Assembly: GCA_024699855.1 (NCBI GenBank)
Contig: JAMPIQ010000001.1
Coordinates: 9,362,001 to 9,426,000 of the forward strand
Direction of reading: 5' to 3'
DNA length: 64,000 bases
Source of the DNA: Aphelenchoides besseyi
Taxonomy: Eukaryota > Nematoda > Chromadorea > Rhabditida > Aphelenchoididae
Positions 23,093 to 33,917 of the stretch are shown in pieces. The stretch's first letter is position 1; the number at the start of each line of letters is the position of its first letter. The notes below the pieces were generated by a model. The model saw nothing but the letters and a program-made list of their open reading frames with translations. It was not told the DNA's origin and searched no databases. The position numbers and the translations under genes are program-made.

Positions 23093-23409
23093 ATGTCCAC
23101 CTCGCAAAAGCATCAGAACTTCATCTCCGAAGCCATGAAGGAGAAGCCAGTTACTGATATCGCTGGTGTGGGTCCAACATACGCAAAAAAACTCGAGGAG
23201 AACGTAAGTTAAAGTTTTATAAGTTTGTCAACGTAAATTTTACATTTCAGAACTTCACAAAAGCATACCATCTGTTGGGTCAGTTTCTGCTTTTCGACAA
23301 GCAGGAAGACGTGTTCGTCGGCTATCTGAAAGATAAGATCGGAATGAACTCTCGATACGCCAAAGCGGTTCACGATTGTTTGAGCGAATGGTCGGAATAC
23401 AATGTTTGA
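23093..23409 (+). CDS. baf-1: Barrier-to-autointegration factor (BAF)
   Basis: BAF is a small dimeric DNA-bridging protein that links chromatin to LEM-domain proteins and lamin at the nuclear envelope. Two exons separated by a 46-nt intron encode 89 residues, exactly the family length. Diagnostic features: MSTSQKH start (Ser/Thr at positions 2-4, the site phosphorylated by VRK kinases in this family), the helix-hairpin-helix [32 protein letters not shown], and a Trp in the last helix (LSEWSEYN). An upstream TACTTTCAG could be a trans-splice or 5' UTR acceptor. Symbol follows the nematode orthologue. Confidence 0.95.
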
Positions 23410-23875
23410 AACAAATCATCTTTTCTTTTTTATCGTCGTATTTTCTGAAACATAAACAAAATGATCAAACGTGTGGTTTCATTTCCTCTGTTGATGTAAG
23501 AAATCCTCAAATGGAAACAATGTGCTTTGTCGGTGCTACAAATGTTATCACAACTGAAACGTTTTGAGAACAACTTTTATCAACTCGTCTGGTGCATTCG
23601 ATCTAGTAATTTTGTTGTTTATGTGCCAGAGCTATTTTTCGATCGTGATTTCATTGGAATGTTTTTGGTTGTGCTCAAATTGTGACTCTTAGTTTGTGGT
23701 TGTGATCAACGATAACATGACCGACTCTTATCGGAGGCAATTGCATTTAAAGACGAAAAGTTAGTTGCCATCTTATCACTCGTCGCGAACGAGTACAAAG
23801 TTGAGAGCCACTACATTCGCTTGTTTTGACTGCTGCTACCACTGAATTCTTTGATCAGAAAACAGATGACGCCAA

Positions 23876-25929
23876 CTAAACGGTGTGCTGTAATTGGTGC
23901 CGGAGCATCGGGAATACCATCTGCAAGGTAAAACAATCCAATTGATTCGATAAACATTTCTTTTAGATGGGCGCTAGAATATGACTACGAGACTGTGGTA
24001 TTTGAAGCTACAGATGAGATAGGTGGTCTATGGAACTTCAAGGCGAATGAAACCGAGTTTTCGACCGTCGGAAAATCAACGGTCATCAACACATCGAAAG
24101 AAATGACCGCTTACTCTGATTATCCGGTAGATCTCCTTTTTTCCATTTCATCTTCGATGTTTAGCCACCAGCCACCTATGGAAATTACATGCACAATCTC
24201 AAGCTAAAGAAGTATCTTTGCAACTATGCAGATGAGTTCGGTGTAACACCGTGCATTAAATTCAAACATCGCGTTTTGAATGTCGAACGATCAGCCGACT
24301 ACGAACAGACAGGTCGATGGGATATCAATTACAAAGACAAGTCAGTTTATTGACCAATAAACATTAACGGGCACTCAATTTAGTGGTGGAAACGAACATC
24401 GTGACACTTTTGATGCAGTTCTTGTCTGCACTGGACGTTAGATTTCTGTGTGTTAATTGAAAGCATTGAACTAATTGTAGATCATGCGACTCCAAATATG
24501 CCAAAATTCAAAAATCAGGATCGTTTCAAAAATCGCATCATTCACTCACACTCATATAAGGTAAAAGAAAAGAATTCGTTTGAACTTTCGCAAAGTTCAG
24601 GATCATGTTGGCTATGAAGATCACACGGTTGTTGTTGTTGGAATCGGTAATCTCAACGCTCTAATTGACGCACTGTGCGTCTAATTGTTGGCTTCCCAAA
24701 CTTTAAAGCATCGATTTACGTTAATGTTTTTGATGTGAAGTCAAAAGTTAGACGAGTTTGCTGAATAGCAGTGCGTTAATTAGAGCATTTTGGGTAACTC
24801 CGCATTGGACGTTGCATGTGAACTTGCACGTATCGCAAAACAGGTTTACATCTCGACTAGACGCGGAGCCTGGATAATCAGAAAGACAGTGGATAATGGA
24901 GTGCCTGCCGATTTCTTCAACTCTCGATTTACCGGATGGTTTCGTTCGGTCTTTCCAAATATTTTCGTTTGGTTGGGACAACGACAATGCAACAAAGTGA
25001 TGGACCACGATGTTTATGGTTTACGTCCGAAACACTCGCTTATTGCACAACATCCATCGTTAAGCGATCAATTGCATGGTATATGAGACTTTGTAAGTCG
25101 GAACTAAAAGGCTTGGTTTTAGGATTTATATGCTCTGGAGCAGTGATTGTTAAGGGAAATATTCGCGAGTTCACAGAAACCGGACTAATCTTCGAAGACG
25201 GAGTGGAAGTTCCAGAAGTCGACGATGTTGTTATGGCTACCGGATACTGGTTTGATTTTCCTTACTTAGATTCCGGGAACTTGGTTCCAGTGGAGAAGAA
25301 CAATTGCAAACTCTACAAACAAATGTTTCCGTTGAATTCGTCAGACAAAAACACTTTGTGCGTTATCGGACTAATTCAAGTAAGTTCGCTTTCGAATCAA
25401 CTTATTTGTCTTTAGCCACTTGGTTCGATCATGCCAATCAGTGAGATGCAAGCACGAGTGTTCTTTGCTGTTCAGTCCGGTAAAGTCAAATTGCCGTCAA
25501 CAGAAGATCAACGAAAAGAAATTGAGTTTGCCATCGACAAGATGTGGAAACGTTACGTTAAATCACCACGACACACGATCCAAGTCGACTATTCAAGGTA
25601 ACAGAAGCAATTAAACATCTTCATTTATTTTCAGTTACATGGACGAATTGGCTGATATGATTGATGTGAAACCGAGTGTCTGGGATTACTTTTTTAGCGA
25701 TCCGTCTTTGTTTTGGCGATTGTCTTTTGGTCCTGCAGTTGCTTATACTTATCGACTTCGTGGAATTCACGCGCATCCCGAAGCTCGCAACATGATTTTG
25801 GGAGTGGAAGAACGGCGGATTCGAGCAACTCGAAACCGAGACACGGGATTTGAGCTTCATAACTCGAACGTTGCTTTCTGGCTATTTGCTGCGGGATTGC
25901 TTGTTTTCTTGTACAAAGTTTTTCTTTAA
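23876..25929 (+). CDS. Flavin-containing monooxygenase
   Basis: An FAD- and NADPH-dependent enzyme that oxygenates soft nucleophiles (N and S compounds), on the ER membrane. About ten exons. The FAD-binding GAGASG lies at the N-terminus, then GGLWNF, the FMO-type FKNRIIHSHSYK motif, and the NADPH-binding region continuing NSALDVACELARIAKQVYIS. GYWFDFPYLD and MPISEMQARV are further family landmarks. The C-terminus is a tail-anchor helix (FWLFAAGLLVFLYKVFL). AATAAA at 25986-25991. The intron inside the NADPH motif is about 140 nt, contains a hairpin-forming insert, and has no AG where the conserved GIGNS sequence would require it, so correct splicing here is doubtful. Confidence 0.9.
24658..24786. 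repeat. Small terminal-inverted-repeat insert in a monooxygenase intron
   Basis: Arms GCTCTAATTGACGCACTG (24658-24675) and CAGTGCGTTAATTAGAGC (24769-24786) are inverse complements at 17 of 18 positions. They enclose about 93 bp, and the left arm runs into an imperfect palindrome. Neighbouring introns are 37-45 nt, so this about 130-bp unit accounts for the extra length. It looks like a miniature inverted-repeat element. No second copy was seen in the window. Confidence 0.55.
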
Positions 25930-27921
25930 AATTGTAAACATACTTAGACAATGTCTTATATCAAAGCAATTAATCAACAGGTTGCAATAAATTACAAAAA
26001 GTCAAATCGATAGCTGAATACTTGGTGTTTCGTTAACTTCGACATCTGTTTGTCAGAAATTGGAAAGTCTTTTGAAAGATGTCCATTGATAGTTGTCAAA
26101 TTGACTGTTCATTGCGGTCACTCGTTCAATACTGCAGCAACTTGATGTTCCATCAAACCTGGTATCATGTGCTTTATGTATTATGTATCATTCCAATTTT
26201 TGAAAATAAATGTTGATTGAGTTTTTATTTGATTAGATACTTGTTCCTCTTGGACGAAAATCAAACCAGCCCTCGAGTTGCACTTAAACACTGTGGTTAT
26301 TTCGGTTTTCCGCTTAACCGGAGGCAATCAACCGTCGAGTTGTGATCACGAGTACCGAGCGCAGCGGTACATTCGACCAAACTCGACGATATAAACCACC
26401 AACAGAAACAACATGAGCGGTGCAATCAACTCGTCTGATCAATGACCGTTGGGATATTGGGCGAACAACAAAATGCTTGGGAAAGTACAAAAATCGCCCC
26501 ACGAGCCGGTTAAACTAATAGTAACGATGAGTCATAGAGCACCTCAGTGGTTGGTCATGATTAGGATTAAGAGAGTTAAATGCATTGAACACGAGAGATT
26601 GAACATCATTGGTCAAATTTCGAAATTGGAATGCTGGCGGTTATATCCATGTTGTCGATGATCGTGCAGCGACCGGGCAAACGCCCGAATGGCGTTTGGT
26701 CTCCGGTTGGTTTGATCGAACTGCAAATACTTGAGTTATAATCGATGATAGAAATGGAAACACGCTAATCGAATAACCCGGGGATCGTCGTTGTTTGAAT
26801 AACACAAGTCATTTGACAATCGTTTTTGTTTTCACACGAACACGTCGCTTGACAGCCGCTCGTTTCGTTAACCGAAATCGATTGATATGCGCTCAAATTT
26901 TGTGCGAATGACGAGAAAGAATCTCAAAAATTCGCCGCCCTTTTGTTTTCCTACTCAAATGGTTTAACATCGAGTTTGCTGCAAAACATCCAAAGGTTCA
27001 AACGAAAAGAAGTTTGTTTGTGTAAAACCAGCAGAATTAATTGGAAAACACTTTCAAATCAAGACGCCGATCGTTGTCCCACTTTTCAGATCAATAAAAC
27101 TGATCAGTGGAAAAAATCGGACCATCGAACGAAACGTTGCATCCGAACAGTCGTCGTTTTATCAATCGGTTTGCAGAAGACGGTGAGATGACGAAAAGAC
27201 ACCGAACGTCCGTTTTATACTCGTTCATTGACTGTGAGTTGTCACTTTTGGGCGGAGGCACGAAAAACGAACGATACCAATAAGCGTGAAGGTCGACAAC
27301 AACCCACTCATCAATCCAATTGATCAGCAACTGAAAGCCCACTCATGTTTGGTTTTTCGCCAATCGAATGCAAATCTCCGTGTGTCCGATGTGACGAAAT
27401 CATCGCCAACGAGTTATATTGCAATTAATCCCTAAAACTGATATCAAATTCAGGATTCCCGGTTCATTCGGATTACTGAGTGCGCATGAGAAGAGTGAAT
27501 GTAAAAGTATTCCGATTCTCATCCCCCACAATTCTGCATCATGAATTATTTCTTATTACTGCAAACAATTATCACAAATCAGTTCAACGATCAGCTTGTT
27601 ATTCCCATTTCAAAAGCTTTGTGTTTACAGACACCTGACTCCAGCAATCGAACTTTTGCTGACGATTAACGGAAAAACTGCAGCGCTTTTTGGTGCAAAT
27701 TCTTGACCGTCGATTATCGAGTTTTGATCACTTATGTAATCCCTCCAAAACATCGCTGATGCCGCAAACCCTTCGACTCCACGTCGATCAAGAACAAAAT
27801 GAGGAATCGATGGAAATTAGCGATTCATATCGCAAGAAAATCGAAGATGATTTCAATTCTGTGGAAGTTCATTTGTCGCAGTTTTCTGCTTTCAATCAGT
27901 TGCTTCTTTTTTGTGCTCAAA
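25930..27921. other. Intergenic region, no gene seen
   Basis: 2 kb between the monooxygenase and the acidic repeat gene. Short open frames only, none with domain or splice support. A possible 5' exon with an ATG near 27761 could belong to the next gene, but I could not join it in frame. Confidence 0.35.
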
Positions 27922-28777
27922 ATGTCGGACGTGAACACCGCAATCTCGGACGAAATGTCGACAGCCATTCTCGAATACGATTTGGAATCGTTGGGTGATG
28001 TAACTGCTGCATCGAGCGCTTCCGAGTTTCCGGTTGAAGAATTGGATTTGTTCATTGCTTCCGTAGATGAGCCACTTCGCCATTTTCACATCGGATGGGA
28101 CAACGAGAATGGTGAAGTTAATCACAACAACTGAACTTAATCCAAAAATTTCAGTTCAACTGTTGGATTTGGATCTCGTTACTGCCAAATCGGATCTCAT
28201 TTCTACAATCACCGCCGAAGACTACAAATCAGACGTTGAGTTGGACAACTTTATCAACACTGCAGTTTCTGATGTTGACACCGCAAAGTTCGACGAGTCG
28301 TTGAACGAATTTCTTTTGACCGCTGCTTCAGACGTTGAAACTGCAACAGCCGTCGAATCGTTGGACCAATTCGTTCAGACTGCAAATTCGGAGGTCGAAA
28401 CAGCGGAGGAGTTGAATTTGAACGATTTTGTTCTAACCGCCGATTCGGATGTTTTGACTGGACTTTTGGACAGGGAAGACTTGGACGAGTTTCTCAACAC
28501 GGCAACTTCTGAAGCTGACACTGGTAAGTCAAATGCATCGAACGAGTTGATTCGCTGTTTGTTTCAGGAGTCTACGGTGAAGTATCGGACTACGAGGATC
28601 TCAACGAGGAATTGGACGTGGAAATGAACAGCAGTTTGTATCCACAAGGTTCGTTTTCTTGTTCTTTACCCTCAATCTCTGCCTTTAGCGTACATTCAAA
28701 CGTTGAAGTTGCCGAACGAGTTGCGCGATTGTTATACTCCGAAACCCAAAGATTTGTCGTTCGATGACTTCTTGTAA
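27922..28777 (+). CDS. Acidic protein with five tandem repeats of about 20 residues, unrecognised
   Basis: Starts at ATG 27922 and has four exons with introns of about 40-46 nt; stop TAA 28775-28777 and AATAAA at 28796-28801. The centre holds five degenerate repeats of the form L-D/N-x-F-x-x-T-A-x-S-D/E-x-x-T, for example LDNFINTAVSDVDTA and LNEFLLTAASDVETA. The protein is strongly acidic, predicted disordered, and ends LSFDDFL. Repeated short hydrophobic-acidic motifs like these often act as multivalent docking or transcription-activation segments; that is inference. No signal peptide or membrane helix is seen. Confidence 0.7.
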
Positions 28778-28915
28778 TGTTTGTTGTTGCGATGAAATAA
28801 AAACGTTTGTATCTTCTTCTATTATTCCTGTAGAAAACAAACTATTACCTAATCCTTCCAAAAAACAATGCCATTTTACTGGTTAGCACAAAAAAACATA
28901 TAAACTTAACAAAAG

Positions 28916-31900
28916 TTACTTGGAGCTTGAAAGGAATTGAATGTATTCGGGTAAAATTGCACCGTGATGTTTTCCCAAATTAATCCATTCGGGCGATTGA
29001 CAAATTAGATTACAATTTTCATTCACGAACTTGAAAATTGCTTGTTTAGATACGCTCATGTGATCGAGCGAAGATAAGAGTTTGAGACGCTCGATAACTT
29101 TCTCGATAGTCACTCCAACGCCCAGTTGAACCGCACATTTCGCCTAAAACCTTATTAAACGAACTTCTTTGCATCAATACTTACCGCTAAATCTTGCAGT
29201 TGATATTGATCGGCGAGAAGAATCAGACGCAAAGCCAATTCCTCAAGGTTCTCCACCTTGCCACTGTAGATGTATCGCAGCATTGCTTCCACAACCTCGA
29301 CGTCTGCGTTCGCAATTTGGATTCGATTTGAATTTTTCTCAATGCATTCGTGTTTGAACATCATTTCCAAAACATCTGATTGAGCGGACAAAATTGCTTT
29401 GTGAACCTAAATTCAACGTTAGTGAACAAGATGCAATACAAAACTTACTTTGAACAGAGTTCCATCCGCAACTTTGACTTCAGAATCTGCATACTTTTTG
29501 TTCGGGTCCGAACCCGCTTGATTCTTGGCGCTGTGTTTTGCGTTATGTTACTCCCCGCTCCCCAACGACTCTGTAAACCGTTTGTCTACAAATAAACTTT
29601 ATTGTTTATTTCACACTTCGCAACAATGAACAAAGAAGGAAGAAACCGGGGGCGCCGGAGTGTTGCGGTGATTGTCACATGAGGTTAGTGGCGGCGACGT
29701 CGGAATTTCAGCGGTCGTGCAAACGTCCATTCCATCTGTTTCCATCTTCTTGGATCCCGGGCGGCGTTCGTCCATGAACGGTGGGTTGCTGCTCGTGGGA
29801 CGCCGTTGTGTTTGCGGACGTCGTCTTCCCATCGGGTTGGCGGCCGTCCTCGTGGTCGGCTGGTTGTTGGTGTCCACACCGTTAGTTGCTTCGTCCAGCG
29901 ACCATCGGTTCGGTTGAGCGTCTTCAGAGCAAACCGCCATTTGCGCCGTTTTGCGGCCACTACCACGTCGCGGAGTTTCGTGGTGCTGCGGATCCAGCTT
30001 GCTCGTTTGCCGTCGCGAAGTCGGAGTCCAAGCATTTGTCGCTCCATTGCGCGCTGAGTTCGCAGGATCCGAAGAAGGTTCGTTTTTGTGGTCGCCCATG
30101 TTTCGCATCCGTACAGAAGTGATGGCATGATGCAGGTGTGGAAGTAGCGTCGTTTAAGATGAATTGCCACACTTCTGTTCGTCAGCAGTGTCCGTGCTCG
30201 CCCGAATGCGCCCCATGCCGCTCCAATGCGTCTTCCGATCTCGTGGCCGTGGTCTCGCGGGAATTGGATGAGTTGGCCGAGGTACACGAAGGATGTTGTT
30301 TGGTTGATTGTTGAACCGTTGATTGTGATCGTGCTGTTGCTCGGGCCACCATGCCGGTCGCACGTCATCCATTCGCATTTTCGGGCGTTGATTTCGAGGC
30401 CGGTTGGTTTGCATGCATCTACGAGTTTTGCCGTCATTCGCTCGAGTTCTTCGGTGTTTGCAGCTATCAAGACCACGTCATCGGCGTACGCAAGATAGCG
30501 AAGTTGGCGGCCATCTACGTTGATTCCATCGTTTTCCCAATCGATGTGGTCGAGAGCGTATTGAAGGCAGACGATGAAGATGAGTGGCGAAAGGGCGTCT
30601 CCTTGTCGGACTCCTCGTTGGACTTCAAAGGGTGCAGATGCATGCGCAATTTGTATTGAGGAGGAGCCGTTGAGGTAGAGCTTCTTGACCATCTTGATCG
30701 TGTCATCGTCCACTCCGTAGTGGTTGAGTGCTCGCCAAATTGCTGCGTACTCCACGCTGTCGAAAGCCTTCTTGAAGTCGATGAACATCAGGAAGGTGGC
30801 GGTTGATTGCCTCGGAGATGAGTATTCGTAGGACTTCTCAAGGAGTTGGTTGATTGCTTGGATGTGGTCGCTGGTTGAGAAGCCCCGTCGGAATCCTGCT
30901 TGCTCCACTGGCAGATGCTGTTGGACGGCGTCTTCGATGCGTTGGGCCAGAGCTCGAGTGACGACTTTGTAGAGCGATGGGAGGAGCGAAATTGGCCGGT
31001 AGTTGGAGACATCGGTACGGTCGCCCTTCTTGTAGAGTAGGATCGTGTTTGCATGTGCGAAGCCGTTCGGTATGTCGTCCGACTCGAACATAAGGTTGGC
31101 CGCCGATGCGAGTTGGCTGGCGATGATCGGAACGCCGAATTTCGCTGCTTTTGACCGAATTCCGTCTGCTCCCGGTGCCGTATTCCCTCGTATCCGTTTG
31201 GCAGCCGCGTTGAGTTCGGTTGCCAAAATCGGTCGGTTGATTGGTGAGTTGGTTTCGTCATCGGGCGGACCATTGATTGACGAGTAGAGTTCCGAATAGA
31301 AGTTGGCGGCGACTTCGGCAGCTTCTGCAGGGGTCGTGGTTAGCGATCCGTCTTCTCGTTGGAATTGCGAGATCGTTGTTCTTTTGTGCGCCAGCTCGAT
31401 TCTTCCGCGTTTCAGTCGGTTCTTCTCGAGTGCTCGCTTGAGGACGTCGATTCGGTGGTTGTGGAGGTCGCTCTTCAAAGCACATCGGATCATCTTGTTG
31501 AGCTCGGCGTATTGGATGAGGGCTTGTGCTCGCTGGGCCGCTGGGAATGTCGAGGACGTGATGCCGAATTTGAGATCTCGTCTTTGTCGTAATAGGTCGA
31601 GCGTTTGGTTGGAGATTCTTGGGCGTATTTCCCATCGCTTTTCGGCGGCCGCAGCGGCATCTTTGAGAGCGCCTTGGAGTTGCTGCCACTTGCTTGATCC
31701 ACTTCGCCCATCGCTTTTGGTCGTTTGTGCGTCCATCGAGAAGGAGTGCGGTCTTCAAGCGAAGTTCGTCGTAGTCCGGCGGAAGACGTCGGGGTGTTGG
31801 TCGTTTGCTTCGCATCTTCTTCATTTGCACTTTGGCTCGGATGAGGCGATGGTCGCTTCCGGCGTTGAAGCGGTTGAGAACTTGGACGTCGGTTGTTGAT

Positions 31901-33138
31901 CTTCGGTTGCGGGCGAGGACGTAGTCGATCTCATTGAGCGTGGCTCCATTTGGCGACCTCCAAGTCCATCGTCGTCCGGTCGGTTTTTGGAAGAACGAGT
32001 TGAGGATGTAGTAGCCCGCGGATTCCGCAAAGTCGACCATCTTCTGTCCTCGAACGTTTCGTTGGCCCGAGCAGAAGGCGCCGACGTGTTGTTGGGTCGG
32101 CTGGTCGCTTCCCACACGCGCATTGAAGTCGCCGATGATGAGATCTTCGGTAGACGTTCCGGGAAGAGTGGCATTTCGGAGGTCGTCTATGAACGTGTCG
32201 TAGTCTTCGTCGTGGCAGGGAGCATGAACTTGCGTAACGCGCATCTTTCGTCCATGTGGGTTGGTGTACACGAGTTGGATGATTCGTTCCGAGATGTTGA
32301 GAACGTTGATGTGCCGGTCGGCTTCGGCCGTAACGATGAATCCAACTCCCGCATTTGTTCGTTGGCCGTCGGTCCGTCCGGAGTTGTAGAGAATGACGGC
32401 CGATGCCGGGTTGAGGTCGTGCTCGATGCGGTCGATTCCCGAGCGTCGGGTTTCACTCAATCCAATAACGTCAAATCGGAGGTGGCGGAGCTCTTCGGTC
32501 AGGTTGGCCAGGCGGGCGTCGGCGGCGATTGAACGGACGTTGTAGCTGCACAAGTTGAACGCGCCTTGTCGCCTTCGTTTCCTCGTGTGACGTTTAGCGC
32601 CATTCGCCATTGGGCCCAGCCACGGGTTGCTCCCAATGTCTGTCTACGGCAAAGAGCGGCCGTAAACAGAGAAAAAACCTTCCGGTGGCGGGAGAGAAAA
32701 AATTCAACCGACCGGCCTGAGCGAGTGATTTTCGCGAAATGTACAAATAAACTGTTGTTGTTTATACGGTGACAACCGAACACTTTTCATTGTTGAACAT
32801 ACTCTCCAAATTTTGCGTCCAAATGGCGTTGGAAGGTGCCGCAACGGATTGTTCAGAAACCGGTCGAACTTGAACGCAAAACTCGCATACTCCCAATCGG
32901 CAATCTTTTATAAATACCATGTCCAAATCTTGCAACACGGTTATCTCTGTCAAAAGTTTTTGTTTCAGTCCACTCATCTAAATAAAAATATCGTGTAATT
33001 TAATAGAGTAAGCAATTTACCTTGTAACATATATTTGCGATTGTAAGAATCTTTAAGCCACGCTGTCATTTGCAATCGCACCAAATGAAATTTATGATAG
33101 TCGATGACTTCCAATTGCCAGATGCCAGGATTGTTTTC
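28916..33138 (-). CDS. MATH-BTB (SPOP-like) protein, 5' end not resolved
   Basis: Substrate adaptor family for CUL3 ubiquitin ligases. MATH exons: 33021-33138 (GIWQLEVIDYHKFHLV) and, using an acceptor near 32935, an exon with VFIKDCRLGVCEFCVQV ending NNEKCSVVT. The BTB domain follows at 29.1-29.5 kb (VKVADGTLFKVHKAILSAQ, AMLRYIYSGKVENLEELAL), then a short BACK-like C-terminus; stop 28916-28918. The intron between MATH and BTB (donor GTATAA at 32767) contains a 3.1-kb LINE. Without the LINE and one target duplicate the ancestral intron would be 42 nt using the TTTACAG acceptor at 29571. That acceptor now leads to a stop in the BTB frame, so a downstream acceptor such as CGCCAAG is needed. N-terminal MATH exons upstream of 33138 were not found with confidence. 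Confidence 0.65.
29587..29598. repeat. Target-site duplication, left copy
   Basis: TACAAATAAACT flanks the LINE and is identical to 32742-32753. Confidence 0.75.
29685..31736 (-). CDS. LINE reverse transcriptase
   Basis: 683-codon open frame. Reverse-transcriptase blocks in order: NYRPISLLPSLYKV, VEQAGFRRGFSTSDHIQA, FLMFIDFKKAFDSV (first catalytic Asp), RGVRQGDALSPLIF, and the YADDVVLIA catalytic box. A thumb region and a basic C-terminal segment follow. It overlaps the endonuclease frame by about 480 nt in a different frame. Coding similarity passes from one frame to the other near 31.70-31.74 kb, so this copy probably carries a single indel, or the element uses frameshifting. Confidence 0.85.
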   Translation of the reverse strand: MDAQTTKSDGRSGSSKWQQLQGALKDAAAAAEKRWEIRPRISNQTLDLLRQRRDLKFGITSSTFPAAQRAQALIQYAELNKMIRCALKSDLHNHRIDVLKRALEKNRLKRGRIELAHKRTTISQFQREDGSLTTTPAEAAEVAANFYSELYSSINGPPDDETNSPINRPILATELNAAAKRIRGNTAPGADGIRSKAAKFGVPIIASQLASAANLMFESDDIPNGFAHANTILLYKKGDRTDVSNYRPISLLPSLYKVVTRALAQRIEDAVQQHLPVEQAGFRRGFSTSDHIQAINQLLEKSYEYSSPRQSTATFLMFIDFKKAFDSVEYAAIWRALNHYGVDDDTIKMVKKLYLNGSSSIQIAHASAPFEVQRGVRQGDALSPLIFIVCLQYALDHIDWENDGINVDGRQLRYLAYADDVVLIAANTEELERMTAKLVDACKPTGLEINARKCEWMTCDRHGGPSNSTITINGSTINQTTSFVYLGQLIQFPRDHGHEIGRRIGAAWGAFGRARTLLTNRSVAIHLKRRYFHTCIMPSLLYGCETWATTKTNLLRILRTQRAMERQMLGLRLRDGKRASWIRSTTKLRDVVVAAKRRKWRFALKTLNRTDGRWTKQLTVWTPTTSRPRGRPPTRWEDDVRKHNGVPRAATHRSWTNAARDPRRWKQMEWTFARPLKFRRRRH
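31258..32610 (-). CDS. LINE apurinic-type endonuclease domain
   Basis: ATG at 32610. The first about 270 residues are the endonuclease, starting with a basic leader and FNLCSYNVRSI. Key motifs are present: VIGLSETRRSG (catalytic Glu), VTQVHAP, IIGDFNAR (Asp/Asn) and GSDHRLIRA (catalytic His). The closest pattern I know is the RTE endonuclease often mis-annotated as craniofacial development protein 2. After about residue 290 the frame no longer looks coding, because the real coding path moves into the reverse-transcriptase frame. Confidence 0.82.
   Translation of the reverse strand: MANGAKRHTRKRRRQGAFNLCSYNVRSIAADARLANLTEELRHLRFDVIGLSETRRSGIDRIEHDLNPASAVILYNSGRTDGQRTNAGVGFIVTAEADRHINVLNISERIIQLVYTNPHGRKMRVTQVHAPCHDEDYDTFIDDLRNATLPGTSTEDLIIGDFNARVGSDQPTQQHVGAFCSGQRNVRGQKMVDFAESAGYYILNSFFQKPTGRRWTWRSPNGATLNEIDYVLARNRRSTTDVQVLNRFNAGSDHRLIRAKVQMKKMRSKRPTPRRLPPDYDELRLKTALLLDGRTNDQKRWAKWIKQVAATPRRSQRCRCGRRKAMGNTPKNLQPNARPITTKTRSQIRHHVLDIPSGPASTSPHPIRRAQQDDPMCFEERPPQPPNRRPQASTREEPTETRKNRAGAQKNNDLAIPTRRRIANHDPCRSCRSRRQLLFGTLLVNQWSAR
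32742..32753. repeat. Target-site duplication, right copy
   Basis: TACAAATAAACT, identical to 29587-29598, immediately outside the 5' end of the LINE. Confidence 0.75.
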
Positions 33139-33848
33139 CTAAATAAACAAATCTTTTAAGATTTCAATGAAAGTACGTCACAAAGAAATAAAATGCCGTT
33201 AAGTACCCCAGCGAATTTAAAACTCGTGTCGACTCGCAGTTCAGTTAGATTTGACAATGTGATCAACGGACTACTAGAACAGCTGTCTGGCAAAAATTGA
33301 GAGATTTCGTACGAAATTTCAGTCGTGGTTCCTACTCAACTGGCATTTTAACTGAAACGTTTGATTAGGACAGAGAAGAAATTTTAATCATTGATGGAAA
33401 CACCAAAACCGCGCAGAAATGTGGAAAAGAACTATCTAAGTAGAAAAGCGTTGTTCAGATCGGATAATTGCGTAAGTGAAGGCGCAATGGCCGACTCGAC
33501 GAGGAAAATGGCGGCAATGAACGTCAGGTAATAACATTTGAATTTGTTCTCAACGCGATTTACGCTCGTTGTTAGATCACTGTTTTAACCTCTTTTGCTA
33601 CACAGCTTGCCAACAGAACTACCTGCAACTTAAGATCTTTAATTCGTTTGCAAGATTAATTTCTGTACTCTTGTGTTGTTTGTTGCATCGATCGTAGCCA
33701 GCGGTCAAAGATCATTTGAACTGTGGGAACTCATGGAATCTTCAAGTCAAATAGAAAAAGTGGCGCAACAAAGAAATCAGATTCTCATAAAAGTCAAAGA
33801 GCAGTCCAACAAACGACTTGATTGTTTGGGAATCTCACATTACTGCGC

Positions 33849-33858
33849 ATAAAAAGGA
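33849..33858 (+). promoter_or_regulatory. TATA-like box of the small secreted-protein gene
   Basis: CATAAAAAGG lies about 60 nt upstream of the ATG at 33918, in a suitable position for a core promoter. Confidence 0.45.
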
Positions 33859-33917
33859 GCTCGTTTGTTTCCGATTCATTCGTTTTTTCGACAATTTCAT
33901 TTGACTTTTTGTCCAAA

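Larger units (their letters stand above)
29599..32741 (-). mobile_element. RTE-clade non-LTR retrotransposon (LINE), apparently full length
   Basis: A 3,143-bp element in minus orientation inside an intron of the MATH-BTB gene, bounded by a 12-bp target-site duplication. It encodes an apurinic-type endonuclease followed by reverse transcriptase, with no gag-like ORF and no LTRs. Its 3' end is A/T-rich (AAATAAACAATAA) rather than a long poly(A), as is usual for RTE elements. Its composition is more GC-rich than the surrounding introns. The perfect duplication and nearly intact reading frames suggest a recent insertion. Confidence 0.88.

Noticed and set aside
29672..32532. Several plus-strand frames over the LINE
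   Set aside because: Antisense shadows of the endonuclease and reverse-transcriptase frames.
32768..33138. Frameshift suggesting the MATH-BTB gene is a pseudogene
   Set aside because: Using the acceptor CTTTTGACAG inside the second exon joins the frames in phase, so the gene may be intact.
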